This document shows positions 23,239 to 31,020 of a DNA stretch of 36,552 nucleotides, piece after piece. Numbering within the stretch: position 1 is the stretch's first letter; every line of letters begins with the position of its first letter. A program made the position numbers and the translations under genes. The DNA is from CAZIHO01 sp964538875 (GTDB taxonomy: Bacteria; Pseudomonadota; Gammaproteobacteria; Chromatiales; Chromatiaceae), in contig CAZIHO010000021.1 of assembly GCA_964538875.1 (NCBI GenBank), positions 1 through 36,552 on the forward strand, read 5' to 3'. The notes under the pieces were generated by a model. The model was not told the origin of the DNA, searched no databases, and saw only the letters and a list, made by a program, of their open reading frames with translations.

Positions 23239-23458
23239 CCAGCAGCCAGCCGGGGCGGTCCCGGCATGGCAGGGTCTAGCAATCCCGCCGCGCCCGCCCG
23301 CTTGGACGCCCTATCCGCTGGTGAGCGGCAACGGGCGCCAACCAGGACGCAGCTTTCCTTGCAAACGGCCCCGCTGGCCGGCGCCCCAGGTGCTGTTCCG
23401 GGATTTTCGACCCGCCCCGCCTAGCCTTTGTTCTGAGTTCCAGCCGGGCAAAAGTTTG
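23239..23458. other. Non-coding stretch before the assembly gap
   Basis: 220 bp from the end of the sigma-54 regulator to the N run. I see no start codon, ribosome-binding site or terminator that I can tie to the cyclase beyond the gap. The cyclase's start is presumably within the missing sequence. Confidence 0.4.
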
Positions 23459-23558
23459 NNNNNNNNNNNNNNNNNNNNNNNNNNNNNNNNNNNNNNNNNN
23501 NNNNNNNNNNNNNNNNNNNNNNNNNNNNNNNNNNNNNNNNNNNNNNNNNNNNNNNNNN
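23459..23558. other. Assembly gap (100 N)
   Basis: Exactly 100 Ns, the conventional length for a scaffold gap of unknown size. Reading frames that cross it are artefacts. The true distance between the flanks is unknown. Confidence 0.98.
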
Positions 23559-23996
23559 GTGGTGGATGTGGATTTTTTCAAGCGGGTCAATGACCAATTT
23601 GGCCATCTGTATGGTGATGAAGTCTTGATCCTTTTGGCGCGCCTGCTGTTAAGTTCATTTCGTGAGGAGGACCGGGTTTTTCGCTTCGGCGGTGAGGAAT
23701 TCGTGGTGGTGTTCCGGACCTTTTGTAAAGAGGACGCGGAACGGGTTTGCGAACGCCTGAGGAAAACCGTGGCAAGCCGGGAATTTCCCCAGGTGGGCCA
23801 AATTACCATCAGCATCGGCGTGGTGGAAATCACCCATCAGGAGGGTACCGCCGGCGTAATCGACCAAGCGGATCAAGCGCTCTATTACGCCAAGGAGCAT
23901 GGGCGCAACCGGGTGTCCTTTTTCCAGGATCTCCAGGACGCAGGTCTAGTGGCAGACCGCGCCGCGCCCAACGGCGACGGCGTGGATTTCTTCTGA
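23559..23996 (+). CDS. Diguanylate cyclase (GGDEF), 5' part lost in the gap
   Basis: The C-terminal 145 residues of a GGDEF domain, starting in the metal-binding VDVDFFKRVNDQFGH strand. The active-site loop is GGEEF (FRFGGEEF), a functional variant. REED sits five residues before it and fits the RxxD inhibitory c-di-GMP site. ISIGVVEI and QADQALYYAKEHGRNRV close the domain. It should make c-di-GMP from two GTP, opposing the HD-GYP enzyme at 4058-5617. Its sensor or receiver part lies in or before the gap, so input is unknown. The GTG at the gap edge is not a real start. About 20 extra residues follow the domain. Confidence 0.92.
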   Translation: MVDVDFFKRVNDQFGHLYGDEVLILLARLLLSSFREEDRVFRFGGEEFVVVFRTFCKEDAERVCERLRKTVASREFPQVGQITISIGVVEITHQEGTAGVIDQADQALYYAKEHGRNRVSFFQDLQDAGLVADRAAPNGDGVDFF

Positions 23997-24490
23997 GCAA
24001 TAGACCGGTTAGTACATGCGCGCTGTTTGTTGAGCCAGGCAATGGATTTCTAGGTCAACTAGGACCCCCCACGGCCGATGGGACGGACCGGCGGATGGGA
24101 GCAGTAGCGCATCCAGGCACAGGGGCGGGAACTAGTGACCTGGTAGCCGCAAATAAAAAATAATTTAACTAAAAAAGAAAAAATAGTGTAAAAATGATTG
24201 TGCTATCGCACTTGGACAATAGCTTTTTGGGACCTGTTTAAGACTGTTTATTTCCTGGCTGGTAGCGCCTGCGCTATCAAGCGCGGGGCCTGTGGCGGCC
24301 AAGCCAATACTTGGCATGGGATTCCGCCGCGCCCTGCGGCCGGGTCCATCCGGCGTTCAGGCGCTGCGCTCCTATTCCAAAATGCCCGGGTGCTTCGGTT
24401 CGCAGGGACGCGGCCGGGGTGCCGCAAGCCCGCCCAGGTATCGTCCGCCCAGGTGCCCCTTGCTAGTCATCCCCAATAGCGGGTAGGTCT
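23997..24490. other. Intergenic region between convergent genes
   Basis: 494 bp between the cyclase and the alcohol dehydrogenase. A sharply A+T-rich patch (about 24149-24196) is followed by a small GTGC-TATC-GCAC hairpin (24200-24211). A 93-codon GTG frame at 24198-24479 has no ribosome-binding site and no family I recognise, so I do not call it. No clear terminator or gene. Confidence 0.4.
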
Positions 24491-25546
24491 TCAGCCCTGC
24501 AGCGATGCCATGTCAATGGAGAAGCGGTACTTCACGTCGGACCTGAGCAACCGTTCGTAGGCTTCATTGATCTGTTGGATGGCGATGATCTCCACGTCGG
24601 CGGTGATCTGATGGTCAGCGCAGAAATCCAGCATCTCCTGGGTTTCGGCGATGCCCCCGATGGGTGAGCCGGATAGGCTGCGGCGGCCCAACAGGAGACT
24701 GAACGCCGACACGGACAGCGGCTTCTCCGGCGCGCCCACCAGCGTGAGGTTGCCGTCCCGGCCCAGCAGATTGAGGTAGGCGTTGAGATCGTGATCGGCG
24801 GCGATGGTGTCGAGGATGAAGTCGAAGCTGCCGGCGTGGCGGTGCATTTCCTCGGCGTGCCGGGAGATGACCACCTCGTGGGCGCCCAAGCGCAGCGCGT
24901 CCTCTCGCTTGCTGGGCGAGGTGGTGAAGACCACCACCTGGGCGCCCAGGGCCCGGGCGAACTTGACGCCCATGTGGCCGAGACCGCCCAGGCCGGCTAC
25001 GCCGACCTTCTTGCCCGGCCCGACGCCCCAGTGACGCAGGGGCGAGTAGGTGGTGATGCCGGCGCACAGCAGGGGCGCGACCCCGGCCAGGTCAAGGTTG
25101 GTGGGGATGCGGAGCACGAAGCTTTGATCGACCACGATGCTGTCTGAATAGCCGCCATAGGTGACACCACCCAGGTGCCGGTCCGGGGAGCCATAGGTGA
25201 GGGTTTGGTTTGGGCAGAATTGCTCAAGCCCGGCCTGGCAATGGGGACAACTCTGGTCGGAATCAACCAGACAGCCGACCCCCGCCAGGTCGCCGGGCTT
25301 GAACCGGGTAACGGCGGCCCCGACCTGGGTGACCCGGCCGACGATTTCATGGCCCGGCACGCAGGGGTAGACCGTGGGCATGACGCTGTGCCACTCATCC
25401 CGGGCATAGTGCAGATCGGAATGACAGATGCCGCAGAACAGAATTTCGATCCGCACGTCCTGTGGGGTGGGTTCCCGGCGCTGGATCTGGTGCGGGGCCA
25501 GCGGTGATAGGGCACTGGCGGCGGAATAGGCTTTGGCAATGGGCAT
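24491..25546 (-). CDS. Zinc-dependent NADP(H) alcohol dehydrogenase (YahK/cinnamyl-alcohol type)
   Basis: A 351-residue medium-chain dehydrogenase/reductase. Catalytic zinc ligands are C41 (GICHSD), H66-E67 (PGHEIVG) and the Cys of LLCAGITTYSPL (about 158). The Rossmann motif is GLGGLGHMGVKFA. In the structural-zinc loop the usual four cysteines read D97, C100, C103 and C111 (SDQSCPHCQAGLEQFC), so the first ligand is Asp. Relatives reduce a broad range of aldehydes with NADPH. Start: GAGGA lies eight bases before the ATG. It follows the aldo/keto reductase gene by 31 bases on the same strand, opposite an AraC regulator, matching the aldehyde-detoxification logic of yqhC-yqhD-dkgA in E. coli, although YqhD itself is an iron-type dehydrogenase. 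Confidence 0.93.
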   Translation of the reverse strand: MPIAKAYSAASALSPLAPHQIQRREPTPQDVRIEILFCGICHSDLHYARDEWHSVMPTVYPCVPGHEIVGRVTQVGAAVTRFKPGDLAGVGCLVDSDQSCPHCQAGLEQFCPNQTLTYGSPDRHLGGVTYGGYSDSIVVDQSFVLRIPTNLDLAGVAPLLCAGITTYSPLRHWGVGPGKKVGVAGLGGLGHMGVKFARALGAQVVVFTTSPSKREDALRLGAHEVVISRHAEEMHRHAGSFDFILDTIAADHDLNAYLNLLGRDGNLTLVGAPEKPLSVSAFSLLLGRRSLSGSPIGGIAETQEMLDFCADHQITADVEIIAIQQINEAYERLLRSDVKYRFSIDMASLQG

Positions 25547-25577
25547 GGTGTGATCCTCGTGGCTTGGTGGATGTTGT

Positions 25578-26585
25578 TTAGCGATTGGTCAGTTGCTCGA
25601 TCGGGTCCGGATAGCGGGCACCTTGGATCCGGATCCGGGTGGCAGCTTGGTCGATTTCATGGAGATCAGCGGCCGTAAGCTCTAAGGTGAGGGCTCCCAG
25701 GTTCTCGTCCAGCCGATGTGGCTTGGTGGTCCCTGGAATCGGCACGATCCAGGGTTTTTGGGCCAGTAGCCAGGCCAGCGCGATTTGCGCGGGGGTGCCG
25801 TTGTTACGGCGTGCAATTCCGCTCAGCAGATCGACCAATGCCTGATTGGCCTGCCGCGCCGCCGGGGTAAAGCGGGGCAGGGACGAGCGGAAATCGGTGC
25901 TGGCGAAAGGAGTGCTGGCATCGATGGTGCCGGTGAGGAAGCCCCGGCCGAGTGGGCTATAGGCGACCAGGCCGATTCCCAGTTCCTCCAGGACCGGCAG
26001 CAGCTGCTCCTCGGGCCGCCGCCACCAGAGGGAATATTCGCTCTGGAGCGCCGTGACCGGCTGGACCGCGTGCGCCCGGCGAATGGTCTGAACGCCCGCT
26101 TCCGACAGACCAAAGTGCTTGACCTTGCCTTGCTGGATCAGGTCCTGCACCGTTCCTGCCACCTCCTCGATGGGCACCTCCGGGTCAACCCGGTGTTGGT
26201 AGAACAGATCGATGCTGTCGAGTCGCAGACGCCGGAGGGACGCCTCCGCAACTTGCTTGATCCGTTCCGGCCGACTGTTGAGGCCCGGCAAGCCGGTCAT
26301 GCCCCTAGGGTCGTGTCCGGGCTCCAGGTCGAAGCCAAACTTGGTGGCGATCAGCACCCGGTCCCGCACCGGGGCGAGCGCCTCGCCCAGCAGTTCCTCA
26401 TTAGTGAAGGGGCCATAGACTTCAGCGGTGTCAAAGAAGTTAATGCCCCGGTCCACCGCGCTCCGCAGTAGCGCGATCATGGCCTGCCGGTCGGCGGGGG
26501 GACCGTAGGAAAAGCTCATCCCCATGCAGCCGAGTCCCAGGGCGGAAACTTCCAGCCCGCTGTTGCCCAACCGACGTGTTTGCAT
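25578..26585 (-). CDS. Aldo/keto reductase
   Basis: 335 residues from ATG 26585, supported by GGGAGGAT seven bases upstream; a 50-codon in-frame extension to 26735 has no such support. The NADPH-dependent TIM-barrel reductase carries the catalytic tetrad Asp (FFDTAEVYG), Tyr (same motif), Lys (LIATKFGF) and His (FYQHRVD). The cofactor end of the barrel is seen in WIVPIPGTTKPHRLDENLGA. The N-terminus MQTRRLGNSGLEVSALGLGC is typical of the family. It should reduce aldehydes or ketones such as methylglyoxal; the exact substrate is unknown. It is the first gene of a two-gene operon with the alcohol dehydrogenase and shares a short divergent control region with the AraC regulator. Confidence 0.94.
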   Translation of the reverse strand: MQTRRLGNSGLEVSALGLGCMGMSFSYGPPADRQAMIALLRSAVDRGINFFDTAEVYGPFTNEELLGEALAPVRDRVLIATKFGFDLEPGHDPRGMTGLPGLNSRPERIKQVAEASLRRLRLDSIDLFYQHRVDPEVPIEEVAGTVQDLIQQGKVKHFGLSEAGVQTIRRAHAVQPVTALQSEYSLWWRRPEEQLLPVLEELGIGLVAYSPLGRGFLTGTIDASTPFASTDFRSSLPRFTPAARQANQALVDLLSGIARRNNGTPAQIALAWLLAQKPWIVPIPGTTKPHRLDENLGALTLELTAADLHEIDQAATRIRIQGARYPDPIEQLTNR

Positions 26586-26919
26586 GATGGATCCTCCCAA
26601 TCTGGTGAGAACCCAACATAAGGCATGGCAAGCCGGGGTCGCTAGACCATTCCTGTTGAATTTTTGCCTGATCCTCTGGAGGGTCGGCCGCCGGTTGCAA
26701 GTCGAGGTGGCGCGGCAGCTTGGTCGATGTGTCATTTTCGGATTGATAACCGGCTATAATCTCCTGATTATAAAGATGTTAGAGCGCACGCTGAGCTGCC
26801 GCCGGATGGGCGCGTAGGGTATTGGGACCGAATCAAGCCGCCGGTTCGGACTTGACGAACCTGCTCGATCCTCTAGCACGGGGCAACCCGTCAGCAACTT
26901 CATGGGAGCCAGGATCATC
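26586..26919. other. Divergent control region of reductase operon and AraC regulator
   Basis: 334 bp, with A+T-rich sequence around 26730-26790 that stands out from its surroundings. It holds the paired TATAAT elements described separately. No gene is called here. Confidence 0.5.
26755..26772. promoter_or_regulatory. Symmetric paired -10 elements (overlapping divergent promoters)
   Basis: TATAATC (26755-26761), TCCT, GATTATA (26766-26772): a perfect 7-bp inverted repeat giving a consensus TATAAT on each strand. The plus-strand copy faces the AraC gene and the minus-strand copy faces the reductase operon. Neither has a convincing TTGACA at 16-18 bp, which suits activator-dependent promoters. 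Only one polymerase could sit here at a time. Confidence 0.55.
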
Positions 26920-27864
26920 ATGGAACAACCCGCCGATGCACAGATGGCGGCGGCACTGGACGCCTTGGCCCAGCGCATCGACCAATGGACCGCGTCGGGC
27001 GAGCGGCTCGTCACCCCGGTTCCCGGTTTGGCGCTGTTCCGCCGTACCGAACCGACCGAACCCCTGACCCTGATGTACGAGCCCAGCATTTGTCTGGTCG
27101 CCCAAGGAGCAAAACGGGTGCTGCTTGGGGATGTCACCTATGTCTATGACCGGCGCCATTTCCTGATCACCTCCCTGCATCTCCCGACCCTGGTGCAGGT
27201 GCTGAGCGCCAGTCCGGAGCAGCCCTACCTGGGCCTGAGGTTGACGCTGGATCAGGGCGAGCTATCTCGCTTGGTGGTGGACAGCAACCTCCCGCCGGCG
27301 CCGGTGCGGCATTCCAGTCCGGGCATGGCGACCGGCGAGGTAACCTGGCCGTTGGTGGCCGCCTTGGCGCGGCTGGTGGACCTGCTGGACGACGAGCAAG
27401 CGGTTCCTATCCTCGCACCCATCATCCAGCGGGAAATCATTTACCGGTTACTGGTGGGGGATCAAGGGGAGCGCCTGCGTCAGATGGCGTCGGCGGGAAC
27501 CCCAGGTCAGCAGATCGCCCGCGCAATTGACTGGTTGAAGGATCATTTCACCCGGCCGTTGAGCATCGACGAACTGGCTGCCCAGGCCCGCATGAGCACC
27601 TCCACGTTTCACCATCATTTCCGGGCCATGACCGCCTTAAGCCCGTTGCAATTCCAGAAACAACTGCGGTTGCACGAAGCGCGCCGCTTGATGTTGGTGG
27701 AACATGGGGATGCCGGCAGCGTGGCCTTTCAGGTTGGCTACGAAAGCCCCTCCCAGTTCAGCCGCGAATACCGCCGCTTATTCGGGGCGCCGCCGATGCG
27801 GGATATCGTGCGGCTCCGTCAGCTGACTGCCACCGGCGGGGCACCGATTTCCATGGGCGCCTGA
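26920..27864 (+). CDS. AraC-family transcriptional regulator (YqhC-like)
   Basis: 314 residues from ATG 26920, preceded by AGGA at 26911; the in-frame ATG 26902 has no site. The N-terminal AraC_N cupin-like domain (about 20-170) carries LTLMYEPSICLVAQGAKRVLL and the YDRRHFLITSLHLP signature of the group that includes E. coli YqhC. The C-terminal AraC helix-turn-helix pair (about 205-305) shows PLSIDELAAQARMSTSTFHH and VGYESPSQFSREYRRLFGAPP. YqhC senses reactive aldehydes and activates an alcohol dehydrogenase and an aldo/keto reductase. The two genes divergent from this regulator encode exactly those enzyme types. Regulation of that operon is a strong inference, with autoregulation possible through the overlapping promoters. 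Confidence 0.93.
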   Translation: MEQPADAQMAAALDALAQRIDQWTASGERLVTPVPGLALFRRTEPTEPLTLMYEPSICLVAQGAKRVLLGDVTYVYDRRHFLITSLHLPTLVQVLSASPEQPYLGLRLTLDQGELSRLVVDSNLPPAPVRHSSPGMATGEVTWPLVAALARLVDLLDDEQAVPILAPIIQREIIYRLLVGDQGERLRQMASAGTPGQQIARAIDWLKDHFTRPLSIDELAAQARMSTSTFHHHFRAMTALSPLQFQKQLRLHEARRLMLVEHGDAGSVAFQVGYESPSQFSREYRRLFGAPPMRDIVRLRQLTATGGAPISMGA

Positions 27865-28334
27865 GCCAGGATGCTACCCTGCCCGGAGCAATGGCTGCGG
27901 TTGGCTGGAATCCACCCCCCTTAACCCGGCCTGAACCGATGGGGCGCCGACGCCGTTGGCCTTCGGCCACTCGCCCGTTTGCCCGACACGCCCACCAAAC
28001 AAAAACTATGTTTCGTTTGGCCTGGATTTACGACAGTCTGCACTTCTACTCGGCTCCCACTTTCCTGCCGTTGCCTGCTGCGGCTACCGCAGGGGCTTTC
28101 CTTGATTCACCGTGACAAGGCTAGCTGTGCGACGGCGCTAATCACCATCGCTGAAGGCGGGACACCTGCAGGGCAGCATTCCGCCACTTGGCGTCGATTG
28201 ACAAGCCCAGGCCCGGTTGGATAAACCCTCGATTTGGGCCGCTCCCGCTGGTAGGGAAGCCTATCCAGGCATTAGCCGGAATCATTGACCTGGATGCTAT
28301 TACCCACTTGGCCCAAACCTATTCGGGAGTATCA

Positions 28335-28376
28335 GTCCTGATCTAAGGAAACGGCAGCGATTCATCGGATCAGGAC
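28335..28376. repeat. Nine-bp perfect inverted repeat, possible structured RNA
   Basis: GTCCTGATC (28335-28343) pairs with GATCAGGAC (28368-28376). The 24-base loop contains a second small stem, CGAT-TC-ATCG (28358-28367). No T-run follows. It could be a structured transcript element, a protein-binding site or a remnant of a mobile element. Confidence 0.5.
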
Positions 28377-28502
28377 GCGCACGGGAGACGGATTTAGCAG
28401 GGATCCAAGAGTTAATGAGGCGCTGCCAATGAAACCGGTTTCACTAGTATGGTGTAGTCCCGGCGATTTTGCTTTTTCACCTTGACGAAAGGCGCCGAAT
28501 CG

Positions 28503-28539
28503 CGAGATACTTTAATCTTCCTGTAGGAATTGTATCTCG
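28503..28539. repeat. Eight-bp inverted repeat with internal stem
   Basis: CGAGATAC (28503-28510) pairs with GTATCTCG (28532-28539). The 21-base spacer contains TTCC-TGTA-GGAA, so the element can fold into a long imperfect hairpin. It is not followed by T residues. It lies about 430 bases upstream of acs. Confidence 0.5.
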
Positions 28540-28878
28540 TAGGAGCCGCCATTACAGATCGATCTATGACCCGCGCCTAGGTTTTTGATCTTGTCCAGGA
28601 TAATGCTCAGCTATCAAAGCCTTTCGGTTCTAATGTCCCGGTTTTTCCATATATTAAATGGTGTTTCCCTCAGGGGCCCCGTGTGTTAGTTGGGACCAAC
28701 GTGGGAGAAATTGCGCTTGATCCAAGTTGCGAATGAGCGATAGCTAGTGGCCAATTTGTTACGGCTAAGAGTCGTTAACCACCGATCAGAGACGCAATCT
28801 CCACCAGATTTAGGCTGACGATAACCACTGGTGAGGCCGTTCGCGGCTCCGCTTTTTCCAGCGCCGTGGTATTCAAAA

Positions 28879-28905
28879 TCAAGTACTTATTACTTTTGCC
28901 GATGT
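28879..28905 (+). promoter_or_regulatory. Sigma-28-like promoter upstream of acs
   Basis: TCAAGTAC, exactly 11 bases, then GCCGATGT. Against TAAAGTTT-N11-GCCGATAA the matches are 5 of 8 and 6 of 8; TCAAGT also resembles the -35 reported for Pseudomonas FliA promoters. A start near 28912 would leave about 60 bases before the ATG. It is weaker than the two other sigma-28-like sites in the window and may be chance. Confidence 0.3.
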
Positions 28906-28970
28906 GGCGGCCGCTTGGAAAACCCGGTTGTCTGATCCGTCGGTAAGCATAACCGCTCAGGAGTTTTGAC

Positions 28971-30938
28971 ATGACACAACCCGAACAGGCCTCGTTTTTC
29001 AAACCGCCAGTGGACTTCGTGCGCCAGGCGAACATTTCTGGCATGGGTTCCTATCAATCCCTGTGTGCGGAAGCCGATCAGGATTACCCGGCCTTCTGGG
29101 CGCGCCTGGCACGGGAGCATATCAGTTGGCAGACCCCCTTCACGGAGATTCTTGACGACTCAAATGCCCCTTTTTTCAAGTGGTTTGCGGATGGAAGGCT
29201 CAATGCCGCATATAACTGCTTGGATCGCCATGTGCAGGCTGGCTTGGGACAGAAGGTCGCCATTATCTTCGAATCCGAGAATGGCGGGGTAGATACGGTC
29301 ACCTATGCGGATCTTCTGGACCGGGTGTGCCAATTCGCCAACGGATTAAAGAGCGTAGGTATTGAGAAAGGCAGCCGGGTTGTCATCTATATGCCAATGA
29401 GCATCGAGGTGGTCACCGCGATGTTGGCCTGTGCCCGGATTGGGGCCATCCATTCGGTGGTTTTTGCCGGGTTTTCCGCCCAGGCGGTGCGAGACCGGAT
29501 TCATGATGCCGGCGCTGTGGCGGTGATTACCGCCGACCAGCAATACCGGGGCGGCAAGATTCAAGAATTGAAGGCCACCGTCGACGAGGCATTGGGGCTA
29601 GGAGGTTGTCATTCTGTCCGCCACGTCATCGTGTTTCAACGTACCGGCGGCGACTGCAAGATGTTATCTGGCCGGGATATCTGCTGGGATGAGTTGATTG
29701 AAGGCAAAGCCCACGAATGTGAACCCGAATGGGTAGCGGCGGAACATCCCCTGTTCCTGCTTTATACCTCGGGTTCCACCGGCAAGCCGAAGGGCGTGCA
29801 GCATTCCACTGGCGGCTATCTCGTCCAGGCGGCGGTTTCGACCCAGTGGACGTTTGATCTGAAACCAGACGATGTGTTCTGGTGTACTGCGGATATTGGC
29901 TGGATAACCGGGCATACCTATATCACTTATGGGCCCCTGGCCTGCGGCGCTACCCAATTGATCTATGAGGGGATCCCGACTTACCCGGATGCCGGGCGGT
30001 TCTGGAAAATGATCCAGGAACATCATGTCAGCATTTTTTATACGTCTCCGACAGTTATTCGCTCTCTTGCGGTGGCGGCGGATATGAATCCGGCGGTGGC
30101 GCCTAGCCAGTTTGATCTCTCATCGCTGCGCGTGCTTGGAACGGTAGGTGAGCCGATCAGCCCGGCAGCTTGGCTATGGTTTTACGAAAAAATTGGTGGA
30201 GAAAACTGCCCCATCGTCGATACCTTTTGGCAGACGGAAACTGGCGGGCACGTGATAACCCCCCTGCCCGGTGCGACACCCTTGGTGCCCGGGTCTTGTA
30301 CCTTGCCGTTTCCCGGCATAGAAGCGGCGGTGGTAGATGAAAAGGGGGCCGAGGTGGAGCCTGGCACGGAAGGGCTGCTGGTACTGAAGCGACCCTGGCC
30401 CGGCATGATTCGGGATATTTGGGGGGATTCTGACCTAGTGAAGGCTGCGTACTATCCTGAAGACCTTGGGGGGAAGTATTATCTGGCCGGGGATAGCGCG
30501 ATTAGGGACCCGGTCACGGGCTATTTCACGATTACCGGGCGCATTGATGATGTGCTCAACGTGTCTGGCCATCGCATGGGAACCATAGAAATCGAATCTG
30601 CCTTGGCCAGCCATCCCAAGGTTGCGGAAGCAGCGGTGGTGGGCCGGCCGGACGATCTGACTGGCGAGGCGATATGTGCCTTTGTCATTCTCAAGGGCGG
30701 GGCGCGGCCAGGTGGCGAAGAGGCGGCGAAAATGGCCGCCGTGCTTCAGGAGCACGTGGGGCGGGAGATTGGCCCAATCGCCAAGCCGAAGGACTTTCGG
30801 TTTGTGGAGAGCCTGCCTAAGACCCGCTCGGGAAAGATCATGCGCAGGTTGTTACGATCCTTGGCCAAGGGAGAAACCGTTGCCCAAGACGTTTCCACGC
30901 TGGAAAATCCGGCGGTGCTGGCGGAATTGTGGGGCTGA
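28971..30938 (+). CDS. acs: Acetyl-CoA synthetase (AMP-forming)
   Basis: 655 residues, the full length for Acs. It converts acetate, ATP and CoA to acetyl-CoA, AMP and pyrophosphate through acetyl-AMP. An ACAS_N segment (about 28-85) precedes the AMP-binding domain with YTSGSTGKPKGVQH (about 264), the WCTADIGWITGHTYITYGPL acetate-pocket region, DTFWQTETGGH and the YYLAGDSAIRD hinge region. The C-terminal AMP-binding_C domain ends with PKTRSGKIMRRLLR, where K622 is the catalytic lysine that Pat-type acetyltransferases modify in other bacteria. AGGAG at 28961-28965 gives a clear start. A long, structured upstream region suggests separate regulation. No acetate permease or acetylation gene is adjacent. 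Confidence 0.97.
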   Translation: MTQPEQASFFKPPVDFVRQANISGMGSYQSLCAEADQDYPAFWARLAREHISWQTPFTEILDDSNAPFFKWFADGRLNAAYNCLDRHVQAGLGQKVAIIFESENGGVDTVTYADLLDRVCQFANGLKSVGIEKGSRVVIYMPMSIEVVTAMLACARIGAIHSVVFAGFSAQAVRDRIHDAGAVAVITADQQYRGGKIQELKATVDEALGLGGCHSVRHVIVFQRTGGDCKMLSGRDICWDELIEGKAHECEPEWVAAEHPLFLLYTSGSTGKPKGVQHSTGGYLVQAAVSTQWTFDLKPDDVFWCTADIGWITGHTYITYGPLACGATQLIYEGIPTYPDAGRFWKMIQEHHVSIFYTSPTVIRSLAVAADMNPAVAPSQFDLSSLRVLGTVGEPISPAAWLWFYEKIGGENCPIVDTFWQTETGGHVITPLPGATPLVPGSCTLPFPGIEAAVVDEKGAEVEPGTEGLLVLKRPWPGMIRDIWGDSDLVKAAYYPEDLGGKYYLAGDSAIRDPVTGYFTITGRIDDVLNVSGHRMGTIEIESALASHPKVAEAAVVGRPDDLTGEAICAFVILKGGARPGGEEAAKMAAVLQEHVGREIGPIAKPKDFRFVESLPKTRSGKIMRRLLRSLAKGETVAQDVSTLENPAVLAELWG

Positions 30939-30956
30939 TCCCTGCGCGATGCCGGG

Positions 30957-30984
30957 CAAGTCCCCGGTGAAGCCGGGGAAACTT
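30957..30984 (+). terminator. Candidate terminator between acs and the glycosylase gene
   Basis: TCCCCGG (30961-30967) and CCGGGGA (30973-30979) pair over a 5-base loop. The stem can extend through CAAGT/ACTTG with a 2-base bulge. It lies 20 bases after the acs stop, between convergent genes, but has no T-run. Confidence 0.4.
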
Positions 30985-31020
30985 GGCCGGGCTTCCTGGG
31001 GGTAAGCCGTCACCCGTTGT

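Larger units (their letters stand above)
27865..28970. other. 1.1-kb non-coding region rich in inverted repeats
   Basis: No reading frame here has a ribosome-binding site together with a recognisable product. The DNA is visibly less G+C-rich than the flanking genes. Besides the hairpins annotated separately, it has CTGCGG-CTA-CCGCAG (28078-28092), a possible weak terminator for the AraC gene, and CCAAAC/GTTTGG (27995-28020). The last 100 bases hold the acs promoter region. Confidence 0.5.

Noticed and set aside
23123..23593. Frame running across the N gap
   Set aside because: It is open only because Ns cannot form stop codons; the flanking parts are out of frame with the sigma-54 regulator and the cyclase.
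24198..24479. 93-codon plus-strand frame after the A+T-rich patch
   Set aside because: GTG start without ribosome-binding site, no recognisable family, and codon use unlike its neighbours.
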